Positions 34,127-46,112 of a stretch of DNA of 64,000 bases are shown one piece after another. The position numbers were made by a program, and so were the translations under genes. Within the stretch, counting starts at the first letter, position 1. Each line of letters starts with the position of its first letter. This DNA is from Taudactylus pleione. Lineage: Eukaryota; Chordata; Amphibia; Anura; Myobatrachidae. The notes under the pieces were generated by a model, which was not told the DNA's origin, made no database searches, and saw nothing but the letters and a program-made list of their open reading frames with translations. The stretch lies in contig JAUIMM010000534.1 in NCBI GenBank assembly GCA_031769625.1, forward strand, positions 5,668,001-5,732,000. The letters run 5' to 3'.

Positions 34127-35740
34127 GGGCCTATTCATCAACACTAAAATAACGTTTTTAAGGACATTTTCCTTAAATAACGTTATTTTGGTATTCATGA
34201 GCAGACTTAGAGGCCTATTCATCAACACTAAAATAACGTTTTTAAGGACATTTTCCTTAAATAACGTTATTTTGGTATTCATGAGCAGACTTAGAGGCCT
34301 ATTCATCAACACTGAAATAACGTTTTTAAGGACATTTTCCTTAAATAACGTTATTTTGGTATTCATGTAGCCACTTAGCACAGGAGATATCACAGATATC
34401 TCCTTGCTAAGTTCCCCTGCGTTAATTTCCACACTCCCCATACATTAGTACATTAGTATGGGGATGTGGAAATTATGGTATTCATCAAATTCCGAAAATT
34501 ATAAATTTTCGGAATTTGATGCAGTTACTATTCGCCACTGTGAGGTGGCGAATAGCAGGTGAAACTTACCTGTATCCGCATGTGCAGGTCCCCCGACGAG
34601 TCCCTCCAGCGCTCTGCTCCGTCCTCAGGCTCCGGAGGCTGGTCGGACATGTGTGCTCCCCAGCAGAGCACAAGAAAGTTTAGACAAAAAAAAAAAAGTT
34701 TTTTTTTTTTCTAATCTGTCATGTGGTTTGCTGGGAAACCACATGACAGACCAGCAGGATGGAGCCGGTGGCTGCTGCGCGGACAGGTAAGTCGGGGGGG
34801 GGGAAGGTGAGCGGAGGGGGGGTGGGGGGGATCGGGGGGGTACGAAACTTAACGCATCTGTAGGCAGTGCTGCGCATGCGCTGGTTTTACAGATGTAACA
34901 GCGCATGTGCAGCACTGTTTCCAGATGCGATAAGGTAGAGCAGGCAGGGAAAAGTATCTATTTCCCGAAAAGCTGTCATCGCAAAAATGACAGCTTTTCG
35001 GAATAGATACTTATGGAGAGGTGGAATGATGAATTCCACCTATAATTAGCTAGAACTCCATGAGAGTTCTAAAGCTAATTATCTCCAGAGAATTTTTATG
35101 TTTAATGAATAGGCCCCTTAGCACAGGAGATATCACAGATATCTCCTTGCTAAGTTCCCCTGCGTTAATTTCCACACTCCCCATACATTAGTATGGGGAT
35201 GTGGAAATTGTGGTATTCATCAAATTCCGAAAATTATGAATTTTCGGAATTTGATGCAGTTACTATTCACCACTGTGAGGTGGCGAATAGCTGAATCGAC
35301 TTACCTGTATCCGCGTGTGCAGGTCCCCCGACGAGTCCCTCCGGCGCTCTGCTCCGTCCTCAGGCTCCGGAGGCTGGTCGGACATGTGTGCTCCCCAGCA
35401 GAGCACAAGAAAGTTTAGAAAAAGAAAAAAATAAGGGAGGTGAGCGGAGGGGGTCGGGGGGGTACGAAACTTACCTTATCTGTAGGCAGTGCTGCGCATG
35501 CGCTGGTTTTACAGATGTAACAGCGCATGCGCAGCACTGTTTCCAGATGCGATAAGGTAGTGTAGGCAGGGAAAAGTATCTATTTCCCGAAAAGCTGTCA
35601 TCGCAAAAATGACAGCTTTTCGGGATAGATACTTATGGAGAGGTGGAATGATGAATTCCACCTATAATTAGGTAGAACTCCATGTGAGTTCTAAACCTAA
35701 TTATCTCCATCGAATTTTTAGGTTTAGTGAATAGGCCCCA
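34127..35740. repeat. Composite element with GGCCTATTCATCAA ends and two layers of duplication
   Basis: The ends are AGGGGCCTATTCATCAACAC and TTAGTGAATAGGCCCC. Near the left end three 84-bp units are in tandem (34130-34375), each with a hairpin on AAATAACGTTTTTAAGGAC and its inverse. A block of about 740 bp is then present twice (34375-35112 and 35119-35735). It begins AGCACAGGAGATATCACAGA and contains CAGTGCTGCGCATGCGCTGG and GACAGCTTTTCGG. The first copy has extra A/T and G runs near 34690-34830. Confidence 0.8.
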
Positions 35741-36092
35741 TAGTACTGTACTCATTCTGCAATTGCAGCTTAGTGCCTTGCACTCTGAACACTTCCTTCT
35801 TCATTGATTTTCAGAGTCTGGATCCCTTAGGTGACATTTTCTTACCCTAGCTTTATTCTGTGACATTACGGCAGGCACTGGGGATGGAATAAACATGGCC
35901 TCCTGGTGAGCATATATTGGCTTCTTGCTCCACATTCGATAGTTAAGAATTGGTTTCAGTCTTTTCTACTATTGGGTTCTCATCTACAACTGCTGGCTTG
36001 GGCTATAGGTAGCAGCTTTCTCGGCCTTCACTACAGTTCTCTCTTCTATCAGGACAACTTCATTAATTGCTGGGATACATCTTCATGTTTGT
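35741..36092. other. Unassigned intron sequence
   Basis: I see no repeat boundary, coding motif or splice signal pair that I could defend in this stretch. It is the target region of the hAT element at 36101. Confidence 0.4.
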
Positions 36093-36356
36093 ATTTGTAC
36101 TAGGGGTGTGCACCGGCCACTTTTCGTGTTTTGGTTTTGGATCTGGATCTTTCTTCGTGTTTTGGATCTGGATTGGTTTTGCCAAAACCACCCTTCCGTG
36201 TTTTGTGTTTTGGATCTGTATTTTTTTGAAAAAAAGCATAAAAACAGCTAAAATCACAGAATTTGTAGGTTTTTCTGCTCCTATGCTATTATTAACCTCA
36301 ATAACCTTAATTTCCACTCATTTCCAGTCTATTCTGAACACCTCACAATAGTGTTT

Positions 36357-38940
36357 TTATTGCTTAGGATACCTAAGTTTTTTCCTGGCAGCCCCAGTTG
36401 CGGGAGAAAATGAAGAAGGAGCTGTTGACGTGTCACGTTCCGCTTCAGCTGACAGTGTATTCACCAGCAGGTCTTTGCACCTCTGCAGGCTTGTGTCGGC
36501 CGGAAAAAGAGACACCACATAGGCTTTAAACCTAGGATCGAGCACGGTGGCCAAAATGTAGTGGTCTGATTTCAACAGATTGACCACCCTGGAATCCTGG
36601 CAAAGCGAATGAAGGGCTTCATCCACAAGTCCCACATGCCGAGCGGAATCGCTCCGTCTTAGCTCCCAACTTCACTTTCTTCAGCTGCTTCTGCAAAAGC
36701 CTGATGAGGGGAATGACCTGACTCAAGCTGGCAGTGTCTGAACTGACTTCACGTGTGGCAAGTTCGAAGGGCTGGAGAACCTTGCACAACACGGAAATCA
36801 TTCTCCACTGCGCTTGAGTCAGGTGCATACCCCCTCCCTTGCCTATGTCATAGGTGGATGTATAGGCTTGAATGGCCTTTTGCTGCTCCTCCATCCTCTG
36901 AAGCGTATAGAGGGTTGAGTTCCACCGCGTCACAACCTCTTGCTTCAGGTGATGGCGGGGCAGGTTCAAGAGTGTTTGCTGGCGCTCCAGTCTTTGGCAT
37001 GCAGTCGCTGAATGGCGAAAGTGGCCTGAAATTTTTTGGGCCACCCAAAGCGTCTCCTGCACGCCCCTGTCGCTTTTCAGAAAATTCTGCACCACCAAGT
37101 TTATTGTGCGAGCAAAACATGGGACGTGCTGGAATTTGCCCAGATGTAATGCCCGCACAATATTGGTGGCGTCAGATATCACAAATCCCCAGGAGAGTCT
37201 AAGTGGGGTAAGCCACTGGGCGATGATTTCCCTCAGTTTCTCTAAGAGGTTGTCGGCGGTGTGCCTCTTACTGAAACCGGTGATACACAGCGTAGCCTGC
37301 CTTGGAACGAGCTGGCGTTTCTGAGATGCTGCAACTGGTGACGCTGCTGCTGTTGCTGCGTAAGGTGATACATCTACCCAGTGGGCTGTCACAGTCATAT
37401 AGTCCTTAGTCTGCCCTGTTCCACTTGTCCACATGTCCGTGGTTAAGTGGACATTGGGTACAACCGCATTTTTCAGGACACTGAGGACACTTTTTCTGAC
37501 GTTTCTGTACAGTCTCGGTATCGCCTGCCTAGTGAAGTGGAATCTAGATGGGATTTGGAACCGGGGACACACTACCTCCAGCAATTGTCTAAATCCCACT
37601 GCACTAATGGCGGATACCGGACGCACGTCTAACACCAACATAGCAGTCAAGGCCTCAGTTATACGTTTTGCTTCAGGATGACTGCTGTCGTACTTCATCC
37701 TCCTCGCTAAGGACTGTTGGCGGGTCAATTGTTTAGTAAAAGTAGTGGTGTTCCTACTTCCTCTCTGGGATGATGTACGACTCCCAGCAGCAGCAACAGT
37801 AGCAGCGGCAGCAGTAGGCTTAGCAATGCAGGATCCTCCGGAGGAATCCGGGATAGGAGAGTCAGTCATGCCAGTGACATGGCCTGCAGGACTACTTCCG
37901 ATCCTGACTAAGGAGGAAATTGACGAGGAGGGAGTTGACGGTGTGGTTTGCAGGCGCTTGGATACAACAGGACAACGGGATTTAGGTGTCCCTGGACTGC
38001 TTACGGTCTTAGCCAAAGTTTTTGAACTTGACAGTAACTTATTATGAACGCGCTGCAGGTGCCGTATAAGGGAGGATGTTCCTAGGTGGTTAACGTCCCT
38101 ACCCCTACTTATTCCACCTTTACATAAGGTACATATGGCAAGACAGTTGTTGTCCGGATTTGGATAGAAATATTGCCAGACCAAAGAGGTGGAATGTTTG
38201 GTCTTCTGCCCAGGCATGACCGTGATGGGCTTTTTCATCCCACGGACAACAACTGTCTCCCCCGGAGCCTGATTTAAACAAACCACATCACCATCAGAAT
38301 CCTCCTCGCCAACTTCCTCCTCAGCGCCAGCTACACCAGTATCCTCATCCTGTTGTACTTCAACAGTGACATCTTCAATTTGCATATCAGCAAGTGAACT
38401 GTGGGTGCTCCTTTCAGCACTTGCAAGGGGCGTGCAAATGGTGGAAAGAGCCACCTCTTCCCGTCCAGTGCTGGGAAGGTCAGGCATCGCAACCACCACC
38501 ACACTTGGACTCTCCTTGGGGATTTGTGATATCTTCTTAGAAAGCACAGTTCTTCACTGTGCTTTTGCCAGCTTAACTCTTTTGATTTTTTTAGTGGGAG
38601 GAGGGCTTCCATCGTCATGTGAAGCTGAACCACTAGTCATGAACATACTAGGGATTGACCTTAGCCGTTCCTTGCCACTCCGTGTCGTAAATGGCATATT
38701 GGCAAGTTTACGTTTCTCTTCAGCTGATTTAAATGTTTTTTTCAAGGTCATTTTCCTGAACTTTGTCATTTGGGATTGTATGTGCCCTCTATTATGACAT
38801 TGGGCATCGGCCTTGGCAGACGACGTTGATGGCATGTTATCGTCTATGTCATGACTAGTGGCAGCAGCTTCAGCACTAGGAGGAAGTGGTTCTTGATCTT
38901 TCTCTATTTTATTTTTATCGGAGAAAGTTTGGTCCTCCAT
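36357..38940 (-). pseudogene. hAT transposase with BED zinc finger (one stop, one frameshift, C-terminus missing)
   Basis: The frame starts at 38940 (MEDQTFSDKNKIEKD) and meets an in-frame TGA at 38554-38556, then stays open to 36619. After the stop come a BED finger (SLVWQYFYPNPDNNCLAICT then CTLCKGG and HLQRVH), a helical region (RFQIPSRFHFTRQAIPRLY), and the core start HLTTDMWTSGTGQTKDYMTV, which holds the first catalytic aspartate. ARTINLVVQNFL and VVTRWNSTLYTLQRMEE follow. A frameshift near 36625-36650 leads into a frame with LATVLDPRFKAYVVSLF (36357-36635). It stops in YPKQ, before the usual hATC dimerisation region, so the end is lost. ZBED-type hAT transposases are the nearest family. 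Confidence 0.85.
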
Positions 38941-38989
38941 TTATGTTATATCGATTTGATACATACGTGCGGCTAAACACAGAAAATAT

Positions 38990-39640
38990 TTTTTTATTTT
39001 TGCTGGAGAGTAGTGCACTTTGTGGGTTACACCAGCCTTTAAGAAATGAGCCAGCCAGCTCTTTACTTATGGGACACAGGCGCACGCTTGGCGCTGCTCC
39101 TTTGTTGATGCACGTGTGGCTACTGCGCACACAATTCACAAACACAGAAAATATATATATTTTTTTGGTTTGGAGTGTACTTTGGGGGTTACAGCACCCT
39201 TTAACGGTCAAGCCAGCCGGCCCTTTACTTATGACACAGGCGCACGCTTGCCACTACTTTGTTGATGCACGTGCGGCTACTGCGCACACAATTCACAAAC
39301 ACAGAAAATAATTTTTTTTTTGGTTTGGACTGGAGTGTACTTTGGGGGTTACAGCACCCTTTAACGGTCAAGCCAGCCGGCCCTTTACTTATGACACAGG
39401 CGCACGCTTGGCACTACTTTGTTGATGCACGTGCGGCTACTGCGCACACAATTCACAAACACAGAAAATAATTTTTTTTTTGGTTTGGACTGGAGTGTAC
39501 TTTCGGGGGTTACAGCACCCTTAACGGTCAAACCAGCCGGCCCTTTACTTATGACACAGGCGCACGCTTGGCACTACTTTGTTGATGCACGTGCGGCTAC
39601 TGCGCACACAATTCACAAACACAGAAAATATATTATTTTT
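38990..39640. repeat. Tandem array inside the hAT element
   Basis: Four units of about 155-160 bp follow each other. Each has TTTGGACTGGAGTGTACTTT (or part of it), then CCAGCCGGCCCTTTACTTAT, GATGCACGTGCGGCTACTGC and CACAAACACAGAAAATA. The first unit is the most diverged (CCAGCCAGCTCTTTACTTAT). Arrays of this kind near an end may bind transposase (inference). Confidence 0.9.
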
Positions 39641-40210
39641 TTAGCACTTGGGTGGAGCACCCCTGATGGACAGAGCACCCCCTGGACAACACTACAGCAC
39701 CCCTTTAGGACTGGGACACTGCACAGGACTTTGAAGTAGTGGACACAGCCCCTATTAACAACAGCAGCACAGCACAACACAGCCAGCCCCTATGGACTTT
39801 GAAGTAGTGGACAACAGCAGCACTACACTACACTACACTACACAGCCCAGCCAGCCCTAACTCCCACCCTCCCTCTTCACTGTCCACAGCCGAGTGAGAA
39901 AATGGCGCCGACGCGGGTACCTTATATAGGATCCAAAACCCGCGAGACTCGGAAGGCGGGATGATGACGTTTTGCCTCGATTTCAGATCCGAGTCAGGCG
40001 GGAAAAGTCGAGCCTGACTCGGATCGGACTCGGATCGGGGGGGTTCAGATTTCAGAAATCTGAACCCGCTCACTCCTAATTTGTACCCCTGGCCAGTCTC
40101 ATATACTGTAGTCTTGAAGATAATCCAGCCCTACACTGCACCACTGATACCATAAACCCACCACTAGATGTCCAACTGGTTATTTGCACTTCTAACTTGA
40201 ACCTCTTAAA

Positions 40211-40551
40211 GCCGGATTCACTTAGCTACGGTAATTTACTACATGAGGATAAAGGGTTGTAGTCTCTGGCTTTTACTCCCAGAGCTATCCAATTACAAAC
40301 CCTCTTCCTCGCGCAGTAAAATTATGGCTAACGCGTGTTAACCCATAGGTTCCAGGATAAGTACCTGGAACTATGGGTTAACGTGTTTGCAGCACCCACG
40401 ATAAGGACACATGCCTCCCCAGGCTCAAACAGAAATCTGTATTAAGTGCTGCCTGTGGGCTTACCACAGGTTGTAACTGAATATCCCCGGCCGACCAATT
40501 AGCCCGCGGTTAATTACAGCCAATAATTACAATGACTAACTGAATCCAGTC
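40211..40551. repeat. Palindromic MITE with GGATTCACTTAG ends
   Basis: GCCGGATTCACTTAGCTACG is matched by CTAACTGAATCCAGTCC. Inside lie inverted GTTAACCCATAGTTCCAGG units around 40350. No coding sequence is present. Confidence 0.65.
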
Positions 40552-40832
40552 CTTACTTTTTCTACATAAATTGAGATTGTATTGCTTTAACACCACCCTT
40601 CCTCATCTGCAAAATTGACTGTTACACCATAAAACTCCTTTTGCACAAACAGCTGCCACTGTTTAGTTTAGTGACAATATTCATAAATTCACAAATTGTT
40701 TTGCTGGTCCACTGGTTTTTAACAAGAGGGTCATGTACACCTACTGTAGTTTCCACCTAGACCCAATTTTATTGCGTCTGCTGTGATTAATGTGAATGAA
40801 AGATAGGGTGTTTTCCAGCTTTTGCTGTTTAA

Positions 40833-41636
40833 GGGCCTAATGCAGATTTGGGAATAGTGTATGATAGAGTAAGTACTGTTACTCTGTACCTGGACAAATC
40901 ATGTGGCAAAGCTAGCGGTGCAAATATATATATTTTTTTGCATGTGGGGTAAAGACTGGCTGCTTTTGCATGTAGCCCACAAATGCTGAACAGCTTTATT
41001 TTTACATTGCAGTTTAGATTTCAGTTCAGATACATCTCTCCCAAATGTAAACCTCATTTTGGGCCTTATGTATCAACGAGTTTTATCACTCAAAATGAGT
41101 GTTAAAACTCGCTGCATATGATAAATGGTGCCAATCAGCTCCCAACTGTCATTTTTCAAACAAACAGTTAGGAGCTGATTGGCTGGAGCACAATTATTAT
41201 ACACTGCTAGTTTTACCACTCATTTTGAGTGATAAAACTCGTTGATACATAAGTTCCAAAAATCTGCCCCACCTGCAGCAGGGCCGTACAGAGCTGGCCT
41301 GGGCCTCGTTACTATAAAAAAGAAAACCTATTTTCAGTGCACACTTGGGAGGGGGGAGATTTGAGCCCCTCAGCCCGCGCAAATCTAGTAGAGCATTCTC
41401 CCTGGTCTCACACTGCAGCCCAGCAAACAGCGGCATGTGCTGAGCAGCTGACAGGTTAGAGGGAGGGGTGTCGGTGTTGGACCCAGGCCCCTCCAACAGG
41501 CCCGGACCCAGGTAATTAATACCTGCCCCCCCCCCCTCTCTCAGCACCCCTGATCTGCAGTGCAGCATGGTTTTACCAAGATGCACAGTTACTTGCTTGC
41601 TCTTTCTTACTCTATTCCCAAATCTGAATCAGGCCC
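40833..41636. mobile_element. GGGCCTAATGCAGATTT MITE with TAA duplication and nested insertions
   Basis: The ends are GGGCCTAATGCAGATTTGGG and CCCAAATCTGAATCAGGCCC, flanked by TAA (40830-40832 and 41637-41639). A fold-back MITE sits at 41061-41253 (GGGCCTTATGTATCAACGAG to CTCGTTGATACATAAG). A further GC-rich repeat (CAGGGCCGTACAGAGCTGG) lies at about 41278-41560, related to 57300-57540. Confidence 0.8.
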
Positions 41637-41639
41637 TAA

Positions 41640-42890
41640 GTATTTTCTTTGCTTTTATAGTTCACAGATAAACTTTATTTTAGTTAATTTAGTTCAATAT
41701 CTATTTTAGTAATCCCATTTGGTTATGTTGAATGCATTAAGTACTCCCACATAATACATATTAATTTTGAGTAAAAATGAGGCATAACTTATTAAAAGAA
41801 TAAAATAAGTTGAACCTTAATGTACATTGTATGTTACAGTGAAATAGCAGCAAATATCCTATCACATTTATATAAGGACTGTATATTAAATCATTTGAAC
41901 CATTCCTTTTTGGCATTTATTTGAAGGTTAGGTGAACTGAAAAACAAATCTTATTCAATTTAAAAAAAAAACACTTTCTAAATTGCAAATTCAAATTTAT
42001 TGTAACAATATTCAATGTACCTGAGGAGGGTCCCTAGCTTACATGAATATAGCTCACTCCACTTCTCTGTAGCTGGGTGATCTTGACCGATCTCCATTCC
42101 TGACTTTGATTTATGATCTTGTTTATCCAACCTACTGCAGACCCTGACCTCAGCTAGTGTGCTCAGGTATTCCATTTATGGGTCATCTTCATGCCTTTTT
42201 GGACAGGGCACAGTTCCCTCCAGGTTGGTTATTTTAGTCCCTACCTGTGCCTTGTGGGTTTTGGTTTGCTTTCTACTGCCTGATTATTATTAATAAACTC
42301 AGAACAGACATGGCTGGGCATATGCAGAGCAGGAGACCAGAACAACTATACACATGGAACAGACCAGGAGGCAACATAAGGTATAAGTTATCACCAGCAG
42401 GGAATGCTGGGAGTGAATACAATATAATAGAAAGAGGAACCAATGCAACAACCCTCCTAATTGCAATACAGCTGAATTGCATACACACTGAGAGCTAGAT
42501 TGTAGACTGCCTGCAGCTGAATGCTTCCACAATACTGACAGCTTCCCTGCTGCCTAGCAACAGCCAGGACTAGAAACTGCTAAGGTTGTCAGAAATCCTG
42601 GTAGCGGATCGTAACAAAACCATGGGGAAGATGTGTCCTTAGAGAGAGATAAAGTGGAGAAGTTGCCCATAGCAACCATTCAGCTTCTGTCATTTTATAG
42701 ACTGTGCTAGACAGGGGCTGGGCCGGGCCCTGGGTCGGTCCGGGCCCCATAGCAGCCGCACCCACTGCTCCTATGGTAGTTACGCCACTGGTGCTAGATA
42801 AATAACAGCTACAAGCTGATTGGATGCTATATGTAACCTCCACTCTATATTTCTCTGAGGTTTGCTACATCTCTCCACCCCCCATAAGAG
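41640..42890. other. Intron, mostly unassigned, with a short SINE-like or MITE-like patch
   Basis: At 42655-42840 there is a MITE-like patch with GTTGCCCATAGCAACCATTC (compare the element at 126) and CAAGCTGATTGG. It is interrupted at about 42712-42793 by a sequence ending CTATGGTAGTTACGCCACTG. The rest shows nothing I can name. Confidence 0.45.
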
Positions 42891-42895
42891 GTTTA

Positions 42896-43295
42896 GGGGA
42901 GATGTATCAATCCTTGATAAGAGATAAAGTGGAAAGAGATAAAGGGGTGCATGTACTAAAATATTACTTTCCTCAGAGAAATATCCTCTCCTGCTTCGCA
43001 TCTTATCGAAGAGGGTGAATGAAAACTCACACTCTCGACTCTCGCTGCCTATGGCAGTGCAAAAATCTAACATTCACTTGTTGCAAACAGCCAAAATGCA
43101 GATAAACTTCTTTAGTACATATTCAGAAGGGATATGTATGTAATTTTTCCCTGCCTTTATTGTTTTGCCTCCTTATCTCCAGTTAGTACATAGACCCAAT
43201 AGTGCCAACCAATCAGCTTCTAACTGTCATTTTGTAAGCACAGCCTGTAAAATGACAGTTATCTCTCTCCAAGCTCTGATAAATTTCCCCCGTAG
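42896..43295. repeat. GGGGAGATGTATCAA MITE with nested second MITE
   Basis: The outer ends are GGGGAGATGTATCAATCCTT and CTGATAAATTTCCCCC. The outer body has ACCAATCAGCTTCTAACTGT. Bases 42954-43199 are a separate element, GGGTGCATGTACTAAAATA to AGTTAGTACATAGACCC. Its interior has CTCTCGACTCTCGC. Confidence 0.65.
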
Positions 43296-43672
43296 TTCTT
43301 TCATACAAACAGGAAAATGCAGTAATGACCTGGCTACATAAGGTTTTGTGATGGCAGATGTTTCATTGTGTTTGTCTCCTCTGTATTTGCTACACTGTAA
43401 TGAGTTTGATGCTAATCAATCCACCATATGTCACTTGAATGAGGACTGATTCACAAATGTATTTGTTGTACCTGAATTTAAAGAAATTCATATAAATTTC
43501 ATCTTCAGATGGACTGATTTTCTATTTTCTACTTCTACTGGAGCTTCTCTAAAGACATGGGAAGAGAGTAATTGTGTGACCCTGTGAGCCCCAGATTATC
43601 ACATATTAAGCTCCTTCATGGGTTAGATCCAACTACTCTTTTGTAAATTTACATATTAGAGACAGACTCTTA

Positions 43673-43992
43673 TGGTGCATACACATGGTCAGATTTTCCT
43701 TCAGATTTGTACAATGATGATTTTAAAAATTGTTCAATCGTTCATATCTGAAAGAAAATCTGACGTGTCCCTGCAACGATGAACGATGCGCGTTCCCGTT
43801 TGTCAGATAATGATATCTGACATCTGATGTGTTTGCAGTCAGATTTGGTCGATTTTCATTCATTTTAATACCGTTAAAAATCATTCGTAGTTCATGAAAT
43901 CGTTGGTAAAATCGCCTAAATCGTTCGTCGTTTATCATTCGTAGTTCATCGTTCGTCGTTCATCTGACAGATCTGAGCATTTGTATGCACCA
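43673..43992. mobile_element. TGGTGCATACACATGG MITE with TTA duplication
   Basis: The ends are TGGTGCATACACATGGTCAG and ATTTGTATGCACCA, flanked by TTA (43670-43672 and 43993-43995). The interior repeats TCAGATTT/AAATCTGA and TTCGTCGTTCATC-like words. Confidence 0.7.
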
Positions 43993-43995
43993 TTA

Positions 43996-45162
43996 TACGG
44001 ATGCAGGGAAAAGATGCACATAACAAAACATTAATTCACATTTGTTGAGTCTGAAGTATATCAAGATGTGTCCAGTTTAAAGTAGTAAATGACAAAGTCT
44101 CATTATACTTTTGTGTGATGCCAAATATCCATACAGAACTTCCAGAATCAGGCTAGTCGTGTTCATCAACTAAACCAGCGCCTTTCCCTAATGGATAAAT
44201 GTGATCACAAGTACTTAGTGTCCCCCAAGTTTCATACATGTAATAGTAGAGACTTGTTCTGGGATAGGAGATGGACCATAAATATTGGAGACTAATTAAA
44301 TGGTACTGAGTTCTGGCAAGTTGGAGACTCGCACAGGACAGACTGGAGTTCAGCATCCAAGCAGGATTCAAGGAGAGGACAATATCAAAACAACAGGTCA
44401 AGACAGGCAGTACTCTAGAGAATGGTCTAGTTCAGGAAAATGTGAGGACATACAGCTATACAGAGAATAGTCAGAGCCATGTAAATAAAGGTCATGGCAT
44501 GCAGCAATTCAGAGAACGTTCTGAGCCAGGGCAGATAGCAATACAGAGAAGAATTTGTAACCAAGCAACCGCCATAACCAGAATCAAAAACAGTTCCAAG
44601 AATCAGACAGCTCTTATACCCAACTGTAGCAGAAACTACTGCAATCAATGGCAGAGGACCATAAACCTGGCTGCACGAAAAAGATCCAGGCCCTCTGTAG
44701 CCCCCTCTGTTTATAGTAACAGAGTGCTGGATGGGTCAATATGTAAGCAGTCAATTAGACATGTTTAAATAGTGCTGCAGTCCTCATAATTAATTGAGCA
44801 ATACATCGCCTAGAAGTGAAAATGTTCTTACTGTATTCAGCCTACACTTCCCTGCTCCTACATGCCCCATGCCATCACTTCTACCAATAGTATCACTCGT
44901 ATCTAGCACAGTCTATGAAATGACAGTTAGAGAGTCTCTCTCTCTCTCGTCAAGGATACTCAAAAATCTACAGTACATACAGCCGCATGCATACATATTT
45001 TTGGTACACATGCACACTACAGAAATATAAATATTAATCCTTTTAATTAATATATATATCTATCATACACATTATTAATCTAAAATATAACATTTTGTGT
45101 TCAATTGTTTCTTACCAGTTAATTAATCCTCAAAAGTTTCTAATTCTTATTTTTCTTTTCAG
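43996..45162. other. Unassigned intron sequence
   Basis: There is no gene or clear repeat that I can defend. Around 44400-44700 short frames exist on both strands without motifs. A pyrimidine tract leads to the stalk-exon acceptor at 45151-45162. Confidence 0.4.
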
Positions 45163-45204
45163 GAGACTACCCACCTACAGAAACCACACCAACTGACTTA
45201 TCGG
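45163..45204 (+). CDS. Host receptor gene, stalk exon (42 bp)
   Basis: The acceptor is TTTTCTTTTCAG and the donor GTAAGT. The exon begins and ends in phase 1, so it joins in frame to the Ig exon and the transmembrane exon. It encodes (R)DYPPTETTPTDLS(G), a Thr/Pro-rich spacer that could be O-glycosylated. Exons of this size often form the membrane-proximal stalk of Ig-type leukocyte receptors. Confidence 0.8.
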
Positions 45205-45517
45205 GTAAGTTTTCTATTTGCATAGAGAAATGTATGCACTATTTCCTTTTACCAGTAATATGCACATTCAACATAATTTGTTTTCATACCAGTATTCATT
45301 ACAACCGTGACATTGAAAAATAAAAATTTAATTTGGTAATTGTTATCATTCTGTTTCTTTCTTTAAATTTTATATTTTTCGGCGGGTAAAAACATTGTAC
45401 ACTCTCTCATTTATTATATATCTAATATAGTACCACTTTCTATTAAAACCAGTGGTAAATAAAATCAACTCATTTGTTTCCAAAAAGTTAAATTGATTTT
45501 TCTTTTTATATATAAAG

Positions 45518-45570
45518 AAATAACAGTGGATCAAACAACGGACCTAACAACAAAAATCTTTACTTTCTAG
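45518..45570 (+). pseudogene. Possible relic of a second stalk exon
   Basis: After TTTTTCTTTTTATATATAAAG the phase-1 frame reads EITVDQTTDLTT and then stops. The composition is like the stalk exon at 45163. No GT donor follows in a usable place. It may be a lost duplicated stalk exon or chance. Confidence 0.2.
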
Positions 45571-45781
45571 GCCCTTTCAAAACAATAGTACAGCAAACCT
45601 TTCAAAAATGTATTTTATTAATCAAGCAATTAACTAAAACTCCTCAATGATAATGATAAAGTAACAACATCTGAATATTTGAATTGTATTTATAATTCTT
45701 GAATATCATGTTAATACAATGTTAATACAATTTTAAGAATTCATTTTTGAATGGAGGTTGCCAATTTCACTAAGTGACAAA

Positions 45782-46112
45782 GGCCCTCTTTCAGACCCAC
45801 TCGCGAGCGGCTGTCCGCTCGCAAGTGGGTCGATGGTCTGCACTGCGCATGCGCACGACGGAGGGAGCTCCGTCGTGCGCATGCGCGAGACGCGACGAGC
45901 GAAGGACTTTCCTTCGCTCGTAGTGTCTGATCAAAGGGGGCGTGCTGTCGATATTGATTGACAGCACGCCCCCTTTGGTAGGCGTGCCTGCCAGACGGAG
46001 GCGTTCCCAAGGGAACACCTACCATCAGAAGCCGGCCCCACTGACATCACTAGTGATGTCAGTGGGAGTGATTTTGGCTCTGATAGAGCCAAAATCACTC
46101 CTGGCCTTGCGG
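45782..46112. repeat. GGCCCTCTTTCAGACC MITE, right part missing
   Basis: It starts GGCCCTCTTTCAGACCCAC and is closely related to 15489-16027, with ACGGAGGCGTTCCCAAGGGA and CACTGACATCACTAGTGATG. It breaks off at GGCCTTGCGG, exactly where the Tc1 element begins. The rest of the MITE is not found after the Tc1, so a deletion accompanied or followed that insertion. Confidence 0.75.

Larger units (their letters stand above)
36101..40078 (-). mobile_element. hAT transposon, 3978 bp, with 8-bp target duplication
   Basis: The ends are TAGGGGTGTGCACCGG and GAACCCGCTCACTCCTA. The exact duplication ATTTGTAC is at 36093-36100 and 40079-40086. It codes on the minus strand for a BED-finger transposase (see 36357-38940). 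Between the coding start and the right end lies a tandem array of four units of about 155-160 bp (38990-39640). The right end is shared with the 151-bp MITE at 6329. A truncated copy of the left end is at about 56700-56877. Confidence 0.9.
27410..45162 (+). other. Intron of 17.8 kb between the Ig and stalk exons
   Basis: The donor is GTAAGT at 27410 and the acceptor TTTTCTTTTCAG ends at 45162. The intron is phase 1. It contains a MITE at 27509, minisatellites at 32250 and 34127, a hAT element at 36101 and several fold-back MITEs. I searched the long frames on the + strand inside it for a second Ig domain and saw none. Confidence 0.7.

Noticed and set aside
36753..38047. Open + strand frames opposite the hAT transposase
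   Set aside because: They are antisense shadows of the transposase gene; no independent motif.
42301..42540. Possible small host exon in the area of frames near 42.3-42.5 kb
   Set aside because: No splice site pair with a matching phase-1 frame and no Ig or stalk-like sequence.
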